64,000 nucleotides of DNA from Gracilibacillus oryzae (lineage in GTDB: Bacteria; Bacillota; Bacilli; Bacillales; Amphibacillaceae). The notes beneath the pieces were generated by a model. It ran no database searches, was not told the DNA's origin, and saw nothing but the letters and a program-made list of their open reading frames with translations. A program made the translations under genes and the position numbers. Location: the NCBI RefSeq assembly GCF_009498735.1, contig NZ_ML762425.1, positions 212,011 through 276,010 of the forward strand, in the 5' to 3' direction. Positions 35,874 through 44,808 of the stretch are shown piece after piece (position 1 is the first letter of the stretch; each line of letters starts with the position of its first letter).

Positions 35874-38180
35874 TTGGCTCGAAAAAAAAAGTCGAGAAAA
35901 AAGCAAAAATTAAAAAATAATATAAAAATCGAATTGATTGGGCTGCTCTTTATTTTCCTGGCGATTTTTGGGAGTGGTGCTACCATCATTCAAAATGGCG
36001 CTATATCAAAACTATTAGCAAATTTTTTCCGGTTTTTTCTAGGAAACTGGTATTTTGTTGCTTCTGGTCTGCTGCTTTTTACCGGTGTATATCTTATGAT
36101 AAAGCGAAAATGGCCGACAATTACAACAAGACGCTGGTATAGTACTTATATTATTTTTGCTGGATTATTATTAATGACCCATATTCAATTGTTTGAGGGG
36201 GTATACTCATCGCCTGAAAACTACCCATCTATTACCGGGGCAACCTTTACGAGCTTTTTTGATTTCGCCAGTGGTGAAAAAACTGCTTATTATCTAGGTG
36301 GAGGATTAATTGGCAGTTTATTATTTGCCGTTTCGTTCTTTTTATTCTCTAATATCGGGGCCAAAATCGTGGCATTTTTCTTAATCATTATAGGGATTAT
36401 TTTGTTTGTCAATATATCAATTGGTGATTTATTGATTAAGTTATCAAAAAAGATTCGGGCAGGCGGACTAAACAAATGGGAAGACTGGAAAAAGAATATC
36501 CATGCCAAAAAACAAGAGAAACGGGAAAAAGCAAATGTGGAAGAAAATACAGATGCAGAGTTGGAAACATATCCAGCCATTGCTTATGCAAACAGCAGTA
36601 ACTTAGAAGATCAGCCTCAGGAAGAAACCTCTTACGTGATCGAAGAAGAGCAATCTTCGCATGGAGAAGATGTAAAAAAGGAAAAAGAAGTAGTGGCTGA
36701 AGAGGAACCAGCAGTTGAAAAACCTCTTACTATTTCAAACTTTGAAAATGAAGATTACCAATTACCACCGATACAGATATTGGAAGCGCCAAAACATCAG
36801 GGTAAACAACAAGAGAAGTCTTATATTCAAAGGGTTGTGCGGAAATTAGAGAAAACTTTTCAAAGTTTTGGTGTAAAAGCAAGGGTGACAAAAGTCCATG
36901 TTGGTCCTTCTGTAACGAAATATGAAGTATATCCGGAAGCAGGTGTGAAAGTAAGTAAGATTGTCAACTTGCATGACGACCTAGCTTTAGCATTGGCGGC
37001 AAAAGATATCAGGATTGAGGCCCCCATTCCGGGGAAATCAGCTGTAGGTATTGAAGTGCCAAATGAAGAAACAGCAATGGTGACATTACGAGAAGTATTA
37101 GAATCAAAGAAGCAATTATCACAAAATAAACTTGCTTTTGCTCTTGGCAAAGATATTTCCGGAGAAGCTGTAGTGGCCGAGCTTAATAAAATGCCCCATC
37201 TTCTTGTAGCTGGTGCTACAGGAAGCGGAAAAAGTGTATGCATTAATGGAATCATAACAAGTATATTAATGTATGCTAAACCGCACGAAGTCAAAATGAT
37301 GATGATTGATCCGAAAAAAGTGGAGTTAAATGTCTACAATGGAATCCCGCATCTTCTTTCACCAGTTGTTACAGATCCGAAGAAAGCGTCCCGCGCATTA
37401 AAGAAAATTGTTGCGGAAATGGAAAGAAGATATGATTTATTTTCTGATACTGGTACAAGAAATATGGAAGGTTACAATGAATATATTTCCAGACACAATA
37501 AAGAAAATGAGGATCAGCAGCCACTCCTTCCTTATATTGTGGTAATTGTAGACGAATTAGCTGATTTAATGATGGTTGCATCAAATGATGTGGAAGATGC
37601 GATTACTAGATTAGCACAAATGGCAAGGGCAGCAGGAATTCATTTAGTTATTGCCACACAAAGACCTTCAGTGGATGTTATAACAGGGGTCATTAAGGCA
37701 AATATTCCTTCAAGAATAGCCTTTAGTGTGTCTTCACAAACAGATTCCAGAACAATTTTAGATTCAGGCGGTGCTGAGAAGTTGTTAGGTAGAGGGGATA
37801 TGCTGTTTATACCTGTTGGTTTGTCGAAACCATTAAGAATTCAGGGAGCATTTTTATCAGATGATGAAGTAGAGCGTGTTGTCGATCATTGTATAGAACA
37901 ACAAAAAGCGCAATACCAAGAGGAGATGATTCCAGAAGAAGAAAATGAAGTAACAGAGGAAGTGGATGATGAGTTGTATCCTGAAGCTGTGGCACTTGTT
38001 TTAGAAATGCAAAGTGCTAGTGTCTCAATGTTGCAAAGAAGATTTCGTGTGGGATATACACGAGCTGCCAGATTAATTGATGCGATGGAGCAAAGAGGAA
38101 TAGTCGGTCCATATGAAGGTTCCAAACCAAGAACTGTTTTACAAAGTAATACAGAAACTTCTCAACAGTCTGCAGACTAG
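35874..38180 (+). CDS. spoIIIE: DNA translocase SpoIIIE (FtsK family)
   Basis: SpoIIIE pumps the chromosome into the forespore through the septum and clears trapped DNA in growth. The 768-residue protein has four hydrophobic N-terminal segments (within about residues 15-185), an acidic linker, and the motor with Walker [16 protein letters not shown], Walker [15 protein letters not shown] and the C-terminal winged-helix gamma domain ([20 protein letters not shown]) that reads polar DNA sequences. The start is the TTG at 35874 with AGGAGTGA upstream, matching the MA(R/K)KKK family start; a GTG at 35865 is part of the ribosome binding site. SpoIIIE rather than the paralog SftA is indicated by the membrane segments and synteny. 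Confidence 0.96.
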   Translation: MARKKKSRKKQKLKNNIKIELIGLLFIFLAIFGSGATIIQNGAISKLLANFFRFFLGNWYFVASGLLLFTGVYLMIKRKWPTITTRRWYSTYIIFAGLLLMTHIQLFEGVYSSPENYPSITGATFTSFFDFASGEKTAYYLGGGLIGSLLFAVSFFLFSNIGAKIVAFFLIIIGIILFVNISIGDLLIKLSKKIRAGGLNKWEDWKKNIHAKKQEKREKANVEENTDAELETYPAIAYANSSNLEDQPQEETSYVIEEEQSSHGEDVKKEKEVVAEEEPAVEKPLTISNFENEDYQLPPIQILEAPKHQGKQQEKSYIQRVVRKLEKTFQSFGVKARVTKVHVGPSVTKYEVYPEAGVKVSKIVNLHDDLALALAAKDIRIEAPIPGKSAVGIEVPNEETAMVTLREVLESKKQLSQNKLAFALGKDISGEAVVAELNKMPHLLVAGATGSGKSVCINGIITSILMYAKPHEVKMMMIDPKKVELNVYNGIPHLLSPVVTDPKKASRALKKIVAEMERRYDLFSDTGTRNMEGYNEYISRHNKENEDQQPLLPYIVVIVDELADLMMVASNDVEDAITRLAQMARAAGIHLVIATQRPSVDVITGVIKANIPSRIAFSVSSQTDSRTILDSGGAEKLLGRGDMLFIPVGLSKPLRIQGAFLSDDEVERVVDHCIEQQKAQYQEEMIPEEENEVTEEVDDELYPEAVALVLEMQSASVSMLQRRFRVGYTRAARLIDAMEQRGIVGPYEGSKPRTVLQSNTETSQQSAD

Positions 38181-38220
38181 TTTTAAATATTAAGAATCAT
38201 GTCGTTTTAACTAGTTTTTT
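38177..38220 (+). terminator. possible terminator after spoIIIE
   Basis: CTAGTT (38177-38182, including part of the stop codon) pairs with AACTAG (38209-38214), followed by TTTTTT. The loop is long, so the hairpin is only moderate. Confidence 0.45.
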
Positions 38221-38226
38221 CTTTAT

Positions 38227-38280
38227 TAATCCAATTAAAAATGTTATATTTGTTTGTAATAATAAAATTTAATTGGATTA
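38227..38280 (+). promoter_or_regulatory. ymfC promoter bracketed by a perfect 13-bp inverted repeat
   Basis: TAATCCAATTAAA (38227-38239) is repeated inverted as TTTAATTGGATTA (38268-38280). Between and overlapping them is a plausible promoter: TTAAAA (38235-38240), 17 bp, AATAAT (38258-38263). The arm centres are 41 bp apart, close to four helical turns. This looks like an operator, probably for the GntR regulator encoded next. Confidence 0.55.
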
Positions 38281-38299
38281 GAAATGGTTGGGGGAAGCT

Positions 38300-39022
38300 A
38301 TGCTGTCTAATACAAATAATGGGTCATCCAGGTTTGTTTTGAATCAAATCAAATCATTAATAGAAGAAGGCTATTACAAAGAAAAAGAAAAATTACCTAC
38401 AGAATATGAATTGGCTCAAACTTTTGGTGTAACCAAAAAAGAAGTACAAGAAGCAATTACCATTTTAGAAAGAGATAATTTCATTGTTCGCCGGCCAGGT
38501 GTTGGAAACTTTGTCAATGCCAAACCAATATTTTCTTCAGGTATTGAACAGCTTGGCAGTGTTACAGAAATGATTAAACAATCAGGTAAAAAACCAGGAG
38601 TCCAATACATTTCAGCAGATTTAACAGAACCAACAGATGAAGACAGAAAAAGATTTGCTCCATTGGAAATTGATAAATTTGCCCAAATAGAAAGAATAAG
38701 AACTGCTGACGGAGATCCAGTTGTCTATTGCATTGACCGGGTTGATCAACGATTATTGCCTATTGAATTAATTCACTCACAGGAATCAATATTTGCAGCT
38801 ATTAAATCATATGCAAAGAAAGAAATTGACTATGCTGTTGCCTATATTGAACCAATTGGTTATCATGAAAGAATTTCTCCTTTACTCCATTGCGAACCAG
38901 ACCAGGCATTATTGCTGCTAAGGCAAATGCATTACACGAAAGACAATGAACCTGTCTTATATTCAGCTAATTTTTTTCGTGCCGATGTTTTTAGCTTTTA
39001 TGTTTTGAGAAAAAGAATGTAA
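38300..39022 (+). CDS. ymfC: GntR-family transcriptional regulator (YmfC-like, HutC subfamily)
   Basis: The 240-residue protein has an N-terminal winged helix (LPTEYELAQTFGVTKKEVQEAITILERDNFIVRRPGVG, within residues 35-75) and a C-terminal UTRA ligand domain (PVVYCIDRV, EPVLYSANFFRADVFSF), the HutC subfamily pattern. The ligand is unknown. I chose the ATG at 38300 after GGGGGAA. In B. subtilis ymfC follows spoIIIE; the transporter genes ymfD and ymfE are missing here. The inverted repeat in its promoter suggests autoregulation. Confidence 0.9.
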   Translation: MLSNTNNGSSRFVLNQIKSLIEEGYYKEKEKLPTEYELAQTFGVTKKEVQEAITILERDNFIVRRPGVGNFVNAKPIFSSGIEQLGSVTEMIKQSGKKPGVQYISADLTEPTDEDRKRFAPLEIDKFAQIERIRTADGDPVVYCIDRVDQRLLPIELIHSQESIFAAIKSYAKKEIDYAVAYIEPIGYHERISPLLHCEPDQALLLLRQMHYTKDNEPVLYSANFFRADVFSFYVLRKRM

Positions 39023-39040
39023 AGATGGTCCCATTATATA

Positions 39041-39086
39041 AAACCCCAAAGGTTTGATGTTTAAACTAACCTTTGGGGTTTTTATT
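39041..39086 (+). terminator. terminator after ymfC
   Basis: AAACCCCAAAGGTT (39041-39054) pairs with AACCTTTGGGGTTT (39068-39081), followed by TTTATTT. The 14-bp stem is one of the strongest in the window. Confidence 0.9.
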
Positions 39087-39124
39087 TGGCAATTTTTAAT
39101 TATAAAACTTTCACCCAATAAATA

Positions 39125-39256
39125 ATGAATGGCGTCACCGCACATTTGTATAACGATCTACTGGGCGATAGCTCCTACTCAGCATATGGCACTCTGTCCT
39201 TTTCTTTTTTTGTAAGTTGTATTCGTCGCTTGAGCATAATATACATGATAAGATGA
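39125..39256 (+). other. GC-richer intergenic patch with a 43-codon open frame
   Basis: Between the ymfC terminator and ymfF the bases from about 39130 to 39200 are distinctly richer in G+C than the rest. An ATG at 39125 opens a 43-residue frame (MNGVTAHLYNDLLGDSSYSA, then a hydrophobic stretch LSFSFFV) ending at TGA 39254-39256. No ribosome binding site is present, so coding is doubtful; it could be a decayed gene, a repeat or a structured RNA. Confidence 0.25.
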
Positions 39257-39305
39257 TACAATAAGATAAGTTATTTTAATAGAACAAGTAAAAAGGAGCA
39301 TGGTG

Positions 39306-40565
39306 ATGGAAAAGCTTATTCAAAAACAAGGTTATGATTTGCATTTGCTGCATACGAAAAAGTTTAAAACAATCAACTTCTCATTTAAGTTTACGACAAA
39401 TCTAAGCAGAGAAACAGTAACAAATAGGGCGCTCTTGCCATATGTCTTACAACAAGGGACAACAAACTATCCGACAGCAACTAAGTTACGACAAAAACTG
39501 GATGAGCTATATGGTGCTATTTTACATATTGATAGCAGTAAGAAGGGTGAAAAAAATATTACAACAATCCGGTTAGAATTAGCAAACGACCGTTATTTAG
39601 CTAACCAGGATTCACTAATTGAAGATGGTCTGGCCTTATTACAAGAGGTTATCTATTCACCAAAAACAGTTGATGGCGGGTTTGATCCGAAAATCTTAGA
39701 ACGAGAAAAGAAAACACTGAAAAATAAAATAGATGCATTAAAAGAAGATAAAATGAATCTTGCCAATACAAGAATGATTGAAGAAATGTGTGCTGATGAA
39801 GCGTATCAATTAAGAGTCCATGGTTATGAAGAAGACATAGCTTCTATTTCAGCCGTTCAGCTGTATGAATATTACCAGCAACTGTTACAAGATGACCATT
39901 TAGATATTTTTGTTGTTGGAGATATCGAAAATACACCGTTGGAAAGTCAAATAGATACTATTATTGCTCGAAATGAGCAAACAGCTATAGAAAAAACGAA
40001 ACATACAACAAAAGAAAAACAAGCAGCAACTTTAATTGAGAAGGATAAAATTCAACAAGCAAAACTTCATTTTGGTTACCGGACTAATATCACTTATGAT
40101 GATAGTGATTATGCCGCACTTCATGTATTTAATGGATTATTTGGAGGTTTCCCAAGTTCCAAATTATTTATGAATGTAAGAGAGAAGCACAGTTTAGCTT
40201 ATTATGCTGCCTCGAGGATTGAGAGCCATAAAGGATTATTGTTTGTGTTTAGCGGAATAGCACCAGAACAATATGAGAAAGCAAGGCAAATTATATTAGA
40301 GCAAATGGAACAGATGGTAGCAGGGGAATTTACAGATCAACAAGTAACGGAAACAAAAGAGATGACAATCAATCAATTAAAAGAAACCCTTGATAACCCG
40401 CAAGGTATGATCGAATTGAATTATCAGCGTATATTAGCTAAATCCGATAAATCACCTGAACAACTGCTAAAAGAAGTGAAACAGGTAGAAAAAGAAGAAA
40501 TAGTGAAAGTAGCACAAAAAATAAAACTGGACATGATTTATTTACTGACAAGTGAGGAGGTATAG
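39306..40565 (+). CDS. ymfF: M16-family peptidase-like protein YmfF (no zinc motif)
   Basis: The 419-residue protein has the M16 fold but lacks HxxEH; the corresponding N-terminal region reads TNRALLPYVLQQGTT. Such subunits pair with an active partner, here YmfH encoded next, like the AlbE/AlbF-type pairs. The recognisable C-terminal segment is LHVFNGLFGGFPSSKLFMNVREKH. I chose the ATG at 39306 because AAAAGGAG is at good distance; an ATG at 39300 is too close. The physiological substrate is unknown. Confidence 0.9.
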   Translation: MEKLIQKQGYDLHLLHTKKFKTINFSFKFTTNLSRETVTNRALLPYVLQQGTTNYPTATKLRQKLDELYGAILHIDSSKKGEKNITTIRLELANDRYLANQDSLIEDGLALLQEVIYSPKTVDGGFDPKILEREKKTLKNKIDALKEDKMNLANTRMIEEMCADEAYQLRVHGYEEDIASISAVQLYEYYQQLLQDDHLDIFVVGDIENTPLESQIDTIIARNEQTAIEKTKHTTKEKQAATLIEKDKIQQAKLHFGYRTNITYDDSDYAALHVFNGLFGGFPSSKLFMNVREKHSLAYYAASRIESHKGLLFVFSGIAPEQYEKARQIILEQMEQMVAGEFTDQQVTETKEMTINQLKETLDNPQGMIELNYQRILAKSDKSPEQLLKEVKQVEKEEIVKVAQKIKLDMIYLLTSEEV

Positions 40566-40569
40566 GAAA

Positions 40570-41856
40570 ATGAAAGAATTATATTATGACCAAATTAATG
40601 AGAAAATATATACAGAAACACTTTCCAATGGATTACGAGTGTTTATCCTGCCGAAACAGGAAATGGCCAAAACATTTGCAATCTTTACAACAAATTATGG
40701 ATCCATTGATCAAAGCTTTGTACCTTTAGGTAAGGAAGATTTCATTACAGTGCCTGATGGAATTGCCCATTTTCTTGAACATAAATTATTCGAGAAGGAA
40801 GATCGAGACGTTTTCCATGATTTCTCGAAGCTTGGTGCTTCAGCAAACGCATTTACTTCTTTTACAAAGACTGCCTATTTATTTTCAGCAACATCCCGGA
40901 TTATGGATAATTTGAAAATCCTGATTGATTTTGTCCAGGACCCATATTTTTCTGAACAATCAGTAGAAAAAGAAAAAGGTATTATCGGGCAGGAAATTAA
41001 AATGTATGATGACCAGCCAGATTGGCGTGCATTTTTTGGTACAATCAAAAGCATGTATCAGCATCATCCCGTCCATATTGATATTGCTGGAACAGTTGAA
41101 TCAATCAGTCATATTACTAAAGATGATTTGTATACATGTTACCACACATTCTATCATCCAAGTAATATGGTGCTATTTGTTGCAGGGAACATAGATGTGA
41201 ATGAAACAATGGAAATGATTAAAACAAATCAAGCTGGAAAAACATTTGAGACCCCGGAACCTATTACAAGGAAGTTCCCTAATGAACCGGCAAATGTAGC
41301 CCAGAAACAATTAAATGTTACCATGCCTGTAAACGTTCCTAAAGCACTGGTTGGTGTAAAAGAAGTTGATATTCCAGAAGATCCTAAAGCTTTTATGGAA
41401 AAAGAATATTTAATGGATATAGTGATGGATGCATTGTTTTCCAGAAGTGGTGCCAGTTATGAAAAACTTTATGAAGAGGGTCTGATAGATCAATCTTTCA
41501 GTGCTGAGACGCACTTGGACAAAGACTTTGGCTTCTCCATTATCGGCGGAAATACAAGTGAGCCAGAGAAATTGGCTGAATCCATCAAACAAGAGTTACT
41601 TCAATTAAATGAGACTAAATTGGATCAATCTACATTTGAGCGAATAAAACGAAAAAAACTTGGTCATTTACTTAGATCATTAAATTCTTTAGAGTTTATC
41701 GCAAATCAGTATACTCATTATCAACTATTAGGAATTGATTTATTTGAAAGCATTCAATGGTTAGAACAGTTAAGTTACAAAGATTTACAAAACTTCCTTT
41801 CCTCATGGATTGATGAAGAAAGAATTTCATTTTGCTTTGTAAAGAATGAAGAATAG
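40570..41856 (+). CDS. ymfH: M16-family zinc peptidase YmfH
   Basis: The 428-residue protein is the active M16 subunit, with the zinc motif HFLEH in DGIAHFLEHKLFEKED near residue 75 and the third ligand region EKEKGIIGQEIKMYDDQP. It is encoded immediately after ymfF (four bases), suggesting a heterodimeric peptidase. The ATG at 40570 follows GAGGAGG; an in-frame ATG at 40552 lies within the end of ymfF. The function in Bacillus is not established. Confidence 0.92.
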   Translation: MKELYYDQINEKIYTETLSNGLRVFILPKQEMAKTFAIFTTNYGSIDQSFVPLGKEDFITVPDGIAHFLEHKLFEKEDRDVFHDFSKLGASANAFTSFTKTAYLFSATSRIMDNLKILIDFVQDPYFSEQSVEKEKGIIGQEIKMYDDQPDWRAFFGTIKSMYQHHPVHIDIAGTVESISHITKDDLYTCYHTFYHPSNMVLFVAGNIDVNETMEMIKTNQAGKTFETPEPITRKFPNEPANVAQKQLNVTMPVNVPKALVGVKEVDIPEDPKAFMEKEYLMDIVMDALFSRSGASYEKLYEEGLIDQSFSAETHLDKDFGFSIIGGNTSEPEKLAESIKQELLQLNETKLDQSTFERIKRKKLGHLLRSLNSLEFIANQYTHYQLLGIDLFESIQWLEQLSYKDLQNFLSSWIDEERISFCFVKNEE

Positions 41857-41870
41857 TAAAGGTGATGGGC

Positions 41871-42590
41871 TTGGGGAATACTTGCTTAATTGTCGGTGCC
41901 AGCGGTGAAATTGGAGCGGCTATTGCCTTAAAACTAGCGGCTGACGGTTATAATTTAATTTTGCATTACAACAAGAATGAAGATGCTGTTCTACAATTGA
42001 AAAATAAAATAGGCAGCAGGCAAATTACTGGAATTATCTGTGCGGATTTGAGTCAACCTGAAGGAACAGAGGACTTTTTATCTCAATTACACCATGATAT
42101 TGATCAGCTTGTTTTCGCGAGCGGGTCTTCACTTTATGGATTAATGCAAGACCTGACAAATGAGGAAATGGACAGTCTGTTCCATTTACATGTAAAGTCA
42201 GTTTGGCAACTGACCCAGCATGTTCTTCCAGCAATGATTTCAAGGAAAAAAGGTCAATTTGTTCTCATTACATCCATATGGGGGGAAGTCGGGGCAAGTT
42301 ATGAAGTGGCGTATTCTACTGTAAAAGGAGCCCAGAATTCGTTTGTAAAAGCATTATCTAAAGAAGTGGGACCAAGCGGGATACGTGTAAATGGTGTAAG
42401 CCCTGGATATATTGAAACGAAAATGAATCAACATTTAACAGATGCAGAGAGAATGGATTTAGTGTCAGAAATTTCCTTGCAAAAAAGCGGTTTTCCAGAA
42501 GATATTGCTGAAGCTGTTTCTTTTTTAATAAGTAAGAGAGCTCAATATATAACAGGTGAAATTTTGCGTGTTAATGGCGGCTGGATATAA
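41871..42590 (+). CDS. ymfI: short-chain dehydrogenase/reductase YmfI
   Basis: The 239-residue protein is a classical SDR of the FabG-like type: NAD(P) motif CLIVGASGEIGAAIAL, the catalytic Ser in VLITSIWGEVG and the YxxxK in VAYSTVKGAQNSF, then GIRVNGVSPGYIETKM. The start is judged to be the TTG at 41871, six bases after AAAGGTGA; the ATG at 41865 touches the ribosome binding site. It lies in the ymfFHI cluster. The substrate cannot be deduced. Confidence 0.9.
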   Translation: MGNTCLIVGASGEIGAAIALKLAADGYNLILHYNKNEDAVLQLKNKIGSRQITGIICADLSQPEGTEDFLSQLHHDIDQLVFASGSSLYGLMQDLTNEEMDSLFHLHVKSVWQLTQHVLPAMISRKKGQFVLITSIWGEVGASYEVAYSTVKGAQNSFVKALSKEVGPSGIRVNGVSPGYIETKMNQHLTDAERMDLVSEISLQKSGFPEDIAEAVSFLISKRAQYITGEILRVNGGWI

Positions 42591-42675
42591 GAATGTAATT
42601 ATTCCTCTTTTTTTGACGAATATTTTCTTTCAATTAACGGAAAATATAGTTGTATCTAAAAAAGGAGGTATGAAG

Positions 42676-42933
42676 ATGTCTGTGATTGATAATTTTGAAT
42701 CATGGAAAGACTTTTTAGGCGACAGATTACACGAAGCTCAGGGTAATGGAATCAGCAACAGAGCAATATCCGAATTAGCATATGATATTGGTAACTATTT
42801 ATCAACAGAAGTTCAGGCTAAAAATGACCAAGAACGAATTCTTCGTGATCTGTGGAACGCTGCTGATGATAAAGAGCAACGTGCTATTGCGAGTATTATG
42901 GTGAAACTTGTTCAGAATGAAGGATCTAAGTAG
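42676..42933 (+). CDS. ymfJ: DUF3243 protein YmfJ
   Basis: The 85-residue protein of the DUF3243 family starts MSVIDNFESWKDFLGDRLHEA and contains AISELAYDIGNYLSTEVQ and REL-like LRDLWNAADDKEQRAIASIM. It is predicted to be all helical; the function is unknown. AAAGGAGG precedes the ATG at 42676. It follows ymfI and ends in a terminator; ymfK, which follows in B. subtilis, is absent. Confidence 0.9.
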   Translation: MSVIDNFESWKDFLGDRLHEAQGNGISNRAISELAYDIGNYLSTEVQAKNDQERILRDLWNAADDKEQRAIASIMVKLVQNEGSK

Positions 42934-42949
42934 GAAGAAGTAAAGGTAT

Positions 42950-42996
42950 AAGCCCTAAATGACACAGCTTTGTTTTTGTGTTTTTAGGGCTTTTTC
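42950..42996 (+). terminator. terminator after ymfJ
   Basis: AAGCCCTAAA (42950-42959) pairs with TTTAGGGCTT (42983-42992), then TTTCT. The 23-nt loop contains ACACA and TGTGT that can pair to extend the stem. Confidence 0.8.
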
Positions 42997-43236
42997 TATA
43001 CCGTGTACATATATAAACAAATATTAAATTTAATTAAATTCTCATAGTATTTCTCTTTTCATGTGAAGCAATTTAAGATATGATTGTCATATGTGATAAA
43101 TTAACAGTAAATTTTGTATAACTGCGTCAAGCATAATTAGATGAATAGTGATAAAGTGTCACATTTAATTTTATAAAATAAGGGATTAAATTCAGAAAAC
43201 GAATTTAAGATAATAGATTGATGGATGGTGTTATTT
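42997..43236 (+). other. ymfJ-rodZ intergenic region (no gene)
   Basis: After the ymfJ terminator about 240 very AT-rich bases hold no supported gene. A possible promoter is TTGTCA (43085-43090) with TAAATT 18 bp later. The last bases carry the GGATGGTG ribosome binding site of rodZ. Confidence 0.4.
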
Positions 43237-44142
43237 ATGGGAATTGGAGAAAGGCTGAAACAAGAACGTGAAGCGAAAAACCTCACACTGAATGATATTC
43301 AGAAACAGACAAAAATTCAAACACGTTATTTAAATGCAATTGAAGAAGAAAATTTTAATGTAATGCCAGGATCTTTCTATGTCCGTGCATTTATAAAAGA
43401 ATATGCAACAGTATTGGATTTGGATGCTGATGCATTAATGAGTGAATATGAAAAGGACTTACCGTTCGATAAAGAAGAGAAAGTGGTTCTTTCACGTGTA
43501 AACAGCAGTAAAAAAAATAAAGCAGTGACAACAACTCCTGCCTTCTTTTCTTTTCTGCCGTCACTTGTTGTCGTTTTACTCGTTATAGGGATCGTTGTTG
43601 TTGTCTGGTTATTCCAACAGAGACCATTTGACGGGAATGATAATTCGGCAGACCAACCAACTGAACAAACAAGTGAAGGTCCTGGTGATGAGGTATCGAT
43701 GCCTCCAGAGAATGCAGGTGAGGACCAGCAAACTCAGGATTCAGAGGAAGAGACAAATAGTAATGGGACTGTAACAGACGGTAATGAAGAAACGGAAACT
43801 GAACCTGAAACAGAAACCACTATTACTTTAGACGAATTTACAGGAAATGACCTAACCTACTCTTTGGAAACGAATGAAGAAACATTAACACTTTCATTTG
43901 AAACAACAGGTCAAAACTGGCTGAATGTAGAAAATGCAAATGGTGAGCGATTCGTATACGAAACATTAACAACAGAAAACATGCCTATTGAAGTAGACAT
44001 TACGGAATTCACCGAAGTTTATGTGAAATTCGGGAATCCACATTCCATTAATATGAAAGTTAATGACAAACCGATTGAATTACCTGCAGAACTCAGCAAT
44101 AGTTCAGATCCTCATGAAATGTGGATTAATATTGTAAAATAA
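43237..44142 (+). CDS. rodZ: RodZ-like helix-turn-helix membrane protein (YmfM)
   Basis: The 301-residue protein has a cytoplasmic HTH domain (IGERLKQEREAKNLTLNDIQ to about residue 75), one transmembrane segment (about residues 105-128, FLPSLVVVLLVIGIVVVVWLF), a long acidic Ser/Thr/Glu-rich linker and a C-terminal DUF4115 domain. RodZ tethers MreB filaments to the membrane in rod-shaped cells. I chose the ATG at 43237 after GGATGGTG; an ATG at 43225 is too close to any site. It precedes pgsA as in B. subtilis. Confidence 0.9.
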   Translation: MGIGERLKQEREAKNLTLNDIQKQTKIQTRYLNAIEEENFNVMPGSFYVRAFIKEYATVLDLDADALMSEYEKDLPFDKEEKVVLSRVNSSKKNKAVTTTPAFFSFLPSLVVVLLVIGIVVVVWLFQQRPFDGNDNSADQPTEQTSEGPGDEVSMPPENAGEDQQTQDSEEETNSNGTVTDGNEETETEPETETTITLDEFTGNDLTYSLETNEETLTLSFETTGQNWLNVENANGERFVYETLTTENMPIEVDITEFTEVYVKFGNPHSINMKVNDKPIELPAELSNSSDPHEMWINIVK

Positions 44143-44151
44143 AGCATGATT

Positions 44152-44187
44152 CACCCTCTTTGTTTAGAGAATAAAGAGGGTGTTTTT
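44152..44187 (+). terminator. terminator after rodZ
   Basis: CACCCTCTTT (44152-44161) pairs with AAAGAGGGTG (44173-44182), then TTTTT. Confidence 0.85.
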
Positions 44188-44229
44188 ATACAAATAATTA
44201 ATATTATTTATTTACGAGGTGATTGACAA

Positions 44230-44808
44230 ATGAATATACCAAATAAAATTACTATCTCTAGAATTATGTTGATACCAATCTTCATAATAGTACTCTCATT
44301 CCCTTTTGATTGGGGAACTATCTCCATTGGAGCAACAGATTTACCATTAGCTCATTTTATTGCTGTAATTATTTTTGCTATTGCTTCAGCTACGGACTGG
44401 TTAGATGGGTATTATGCAAGAAAATACAATCTAGTAACAAATTTAGGGAAATTTCTTGATCCAATGGCTGATAAGTTATTAGTATCGGCTGCTTTTATTT
44501 TGTTGATCGAATTAGGATTGGCACCTGCATGGGTTGTTATTGTTATTATCAGCAGAGAATTTGCCGTAACGGGATTAAGACTTGTCGCCGCTGGGGAAGG
44601 AATTGTACTTGCTGCGGGTCAAATGGGCAAGCTTAAAACCGTCATCCAGATTTTGGCTATCATCATTTTATTGTTACATAATTTTCCGTTTAACAGCATA
44701 GGTATCCCTGCTGGTGATATATTGCTTTATGCAGCCCTCGTCATTACAGTCATTTCAGGTATAGAATATTTTATTAAAAACTGGCATGTAATGGAGGATT
44801 CCAAATGA
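44230..44808 (+). CDS. pgsA: CDP-diacylglycerol-glycerol-3-phosphate 3-phosphatidyltransferase
   Basis: PgsA makes phosphatidylglycerophosphate from CDP-diacylglycerol, whose synthase CdsA is encoded at 8537. The 192-residue integral membrane enzyme has the CDP-alcohol phosphotransferase signature: DWLDGYYARKYN, G, then KFLDPMADK, with all metal-binding Asp present. Length is standard. It begins with GAGGTGATTG before the ATG and overlaps cinA by four bases. Confidence 0.97.
   Translation: MNIPNKITISRIMLIPIFIIVLSFPFDWGTISIGATDLPLAHFIAVIIFAIASATDWLDGYYARKYNLVTNLGKFLDPMADKLLVSAAFILLIELGLAPAWVVIVIISREFAVTGLRLVAAGEGIVLAAGQMGKLKTVIQILAIIILLLHNFPFNSIGIPAGDILLYAALVITVISGIEYFIKNWHVMEDSK

Noticed and set aside
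36860-37294. 144-codon open frame on the - strand inside spoIIIE
   Set aside because: Antisense to the conserved SpoIIIE motor domain; the composition pattern is that of a mirror frame.
39306-41856. ymfF called a broken protease because HxxEH is absent
   Set aside because: YmfF-type subunits naturally lack the zinc motif; the partner YmfH carries it.
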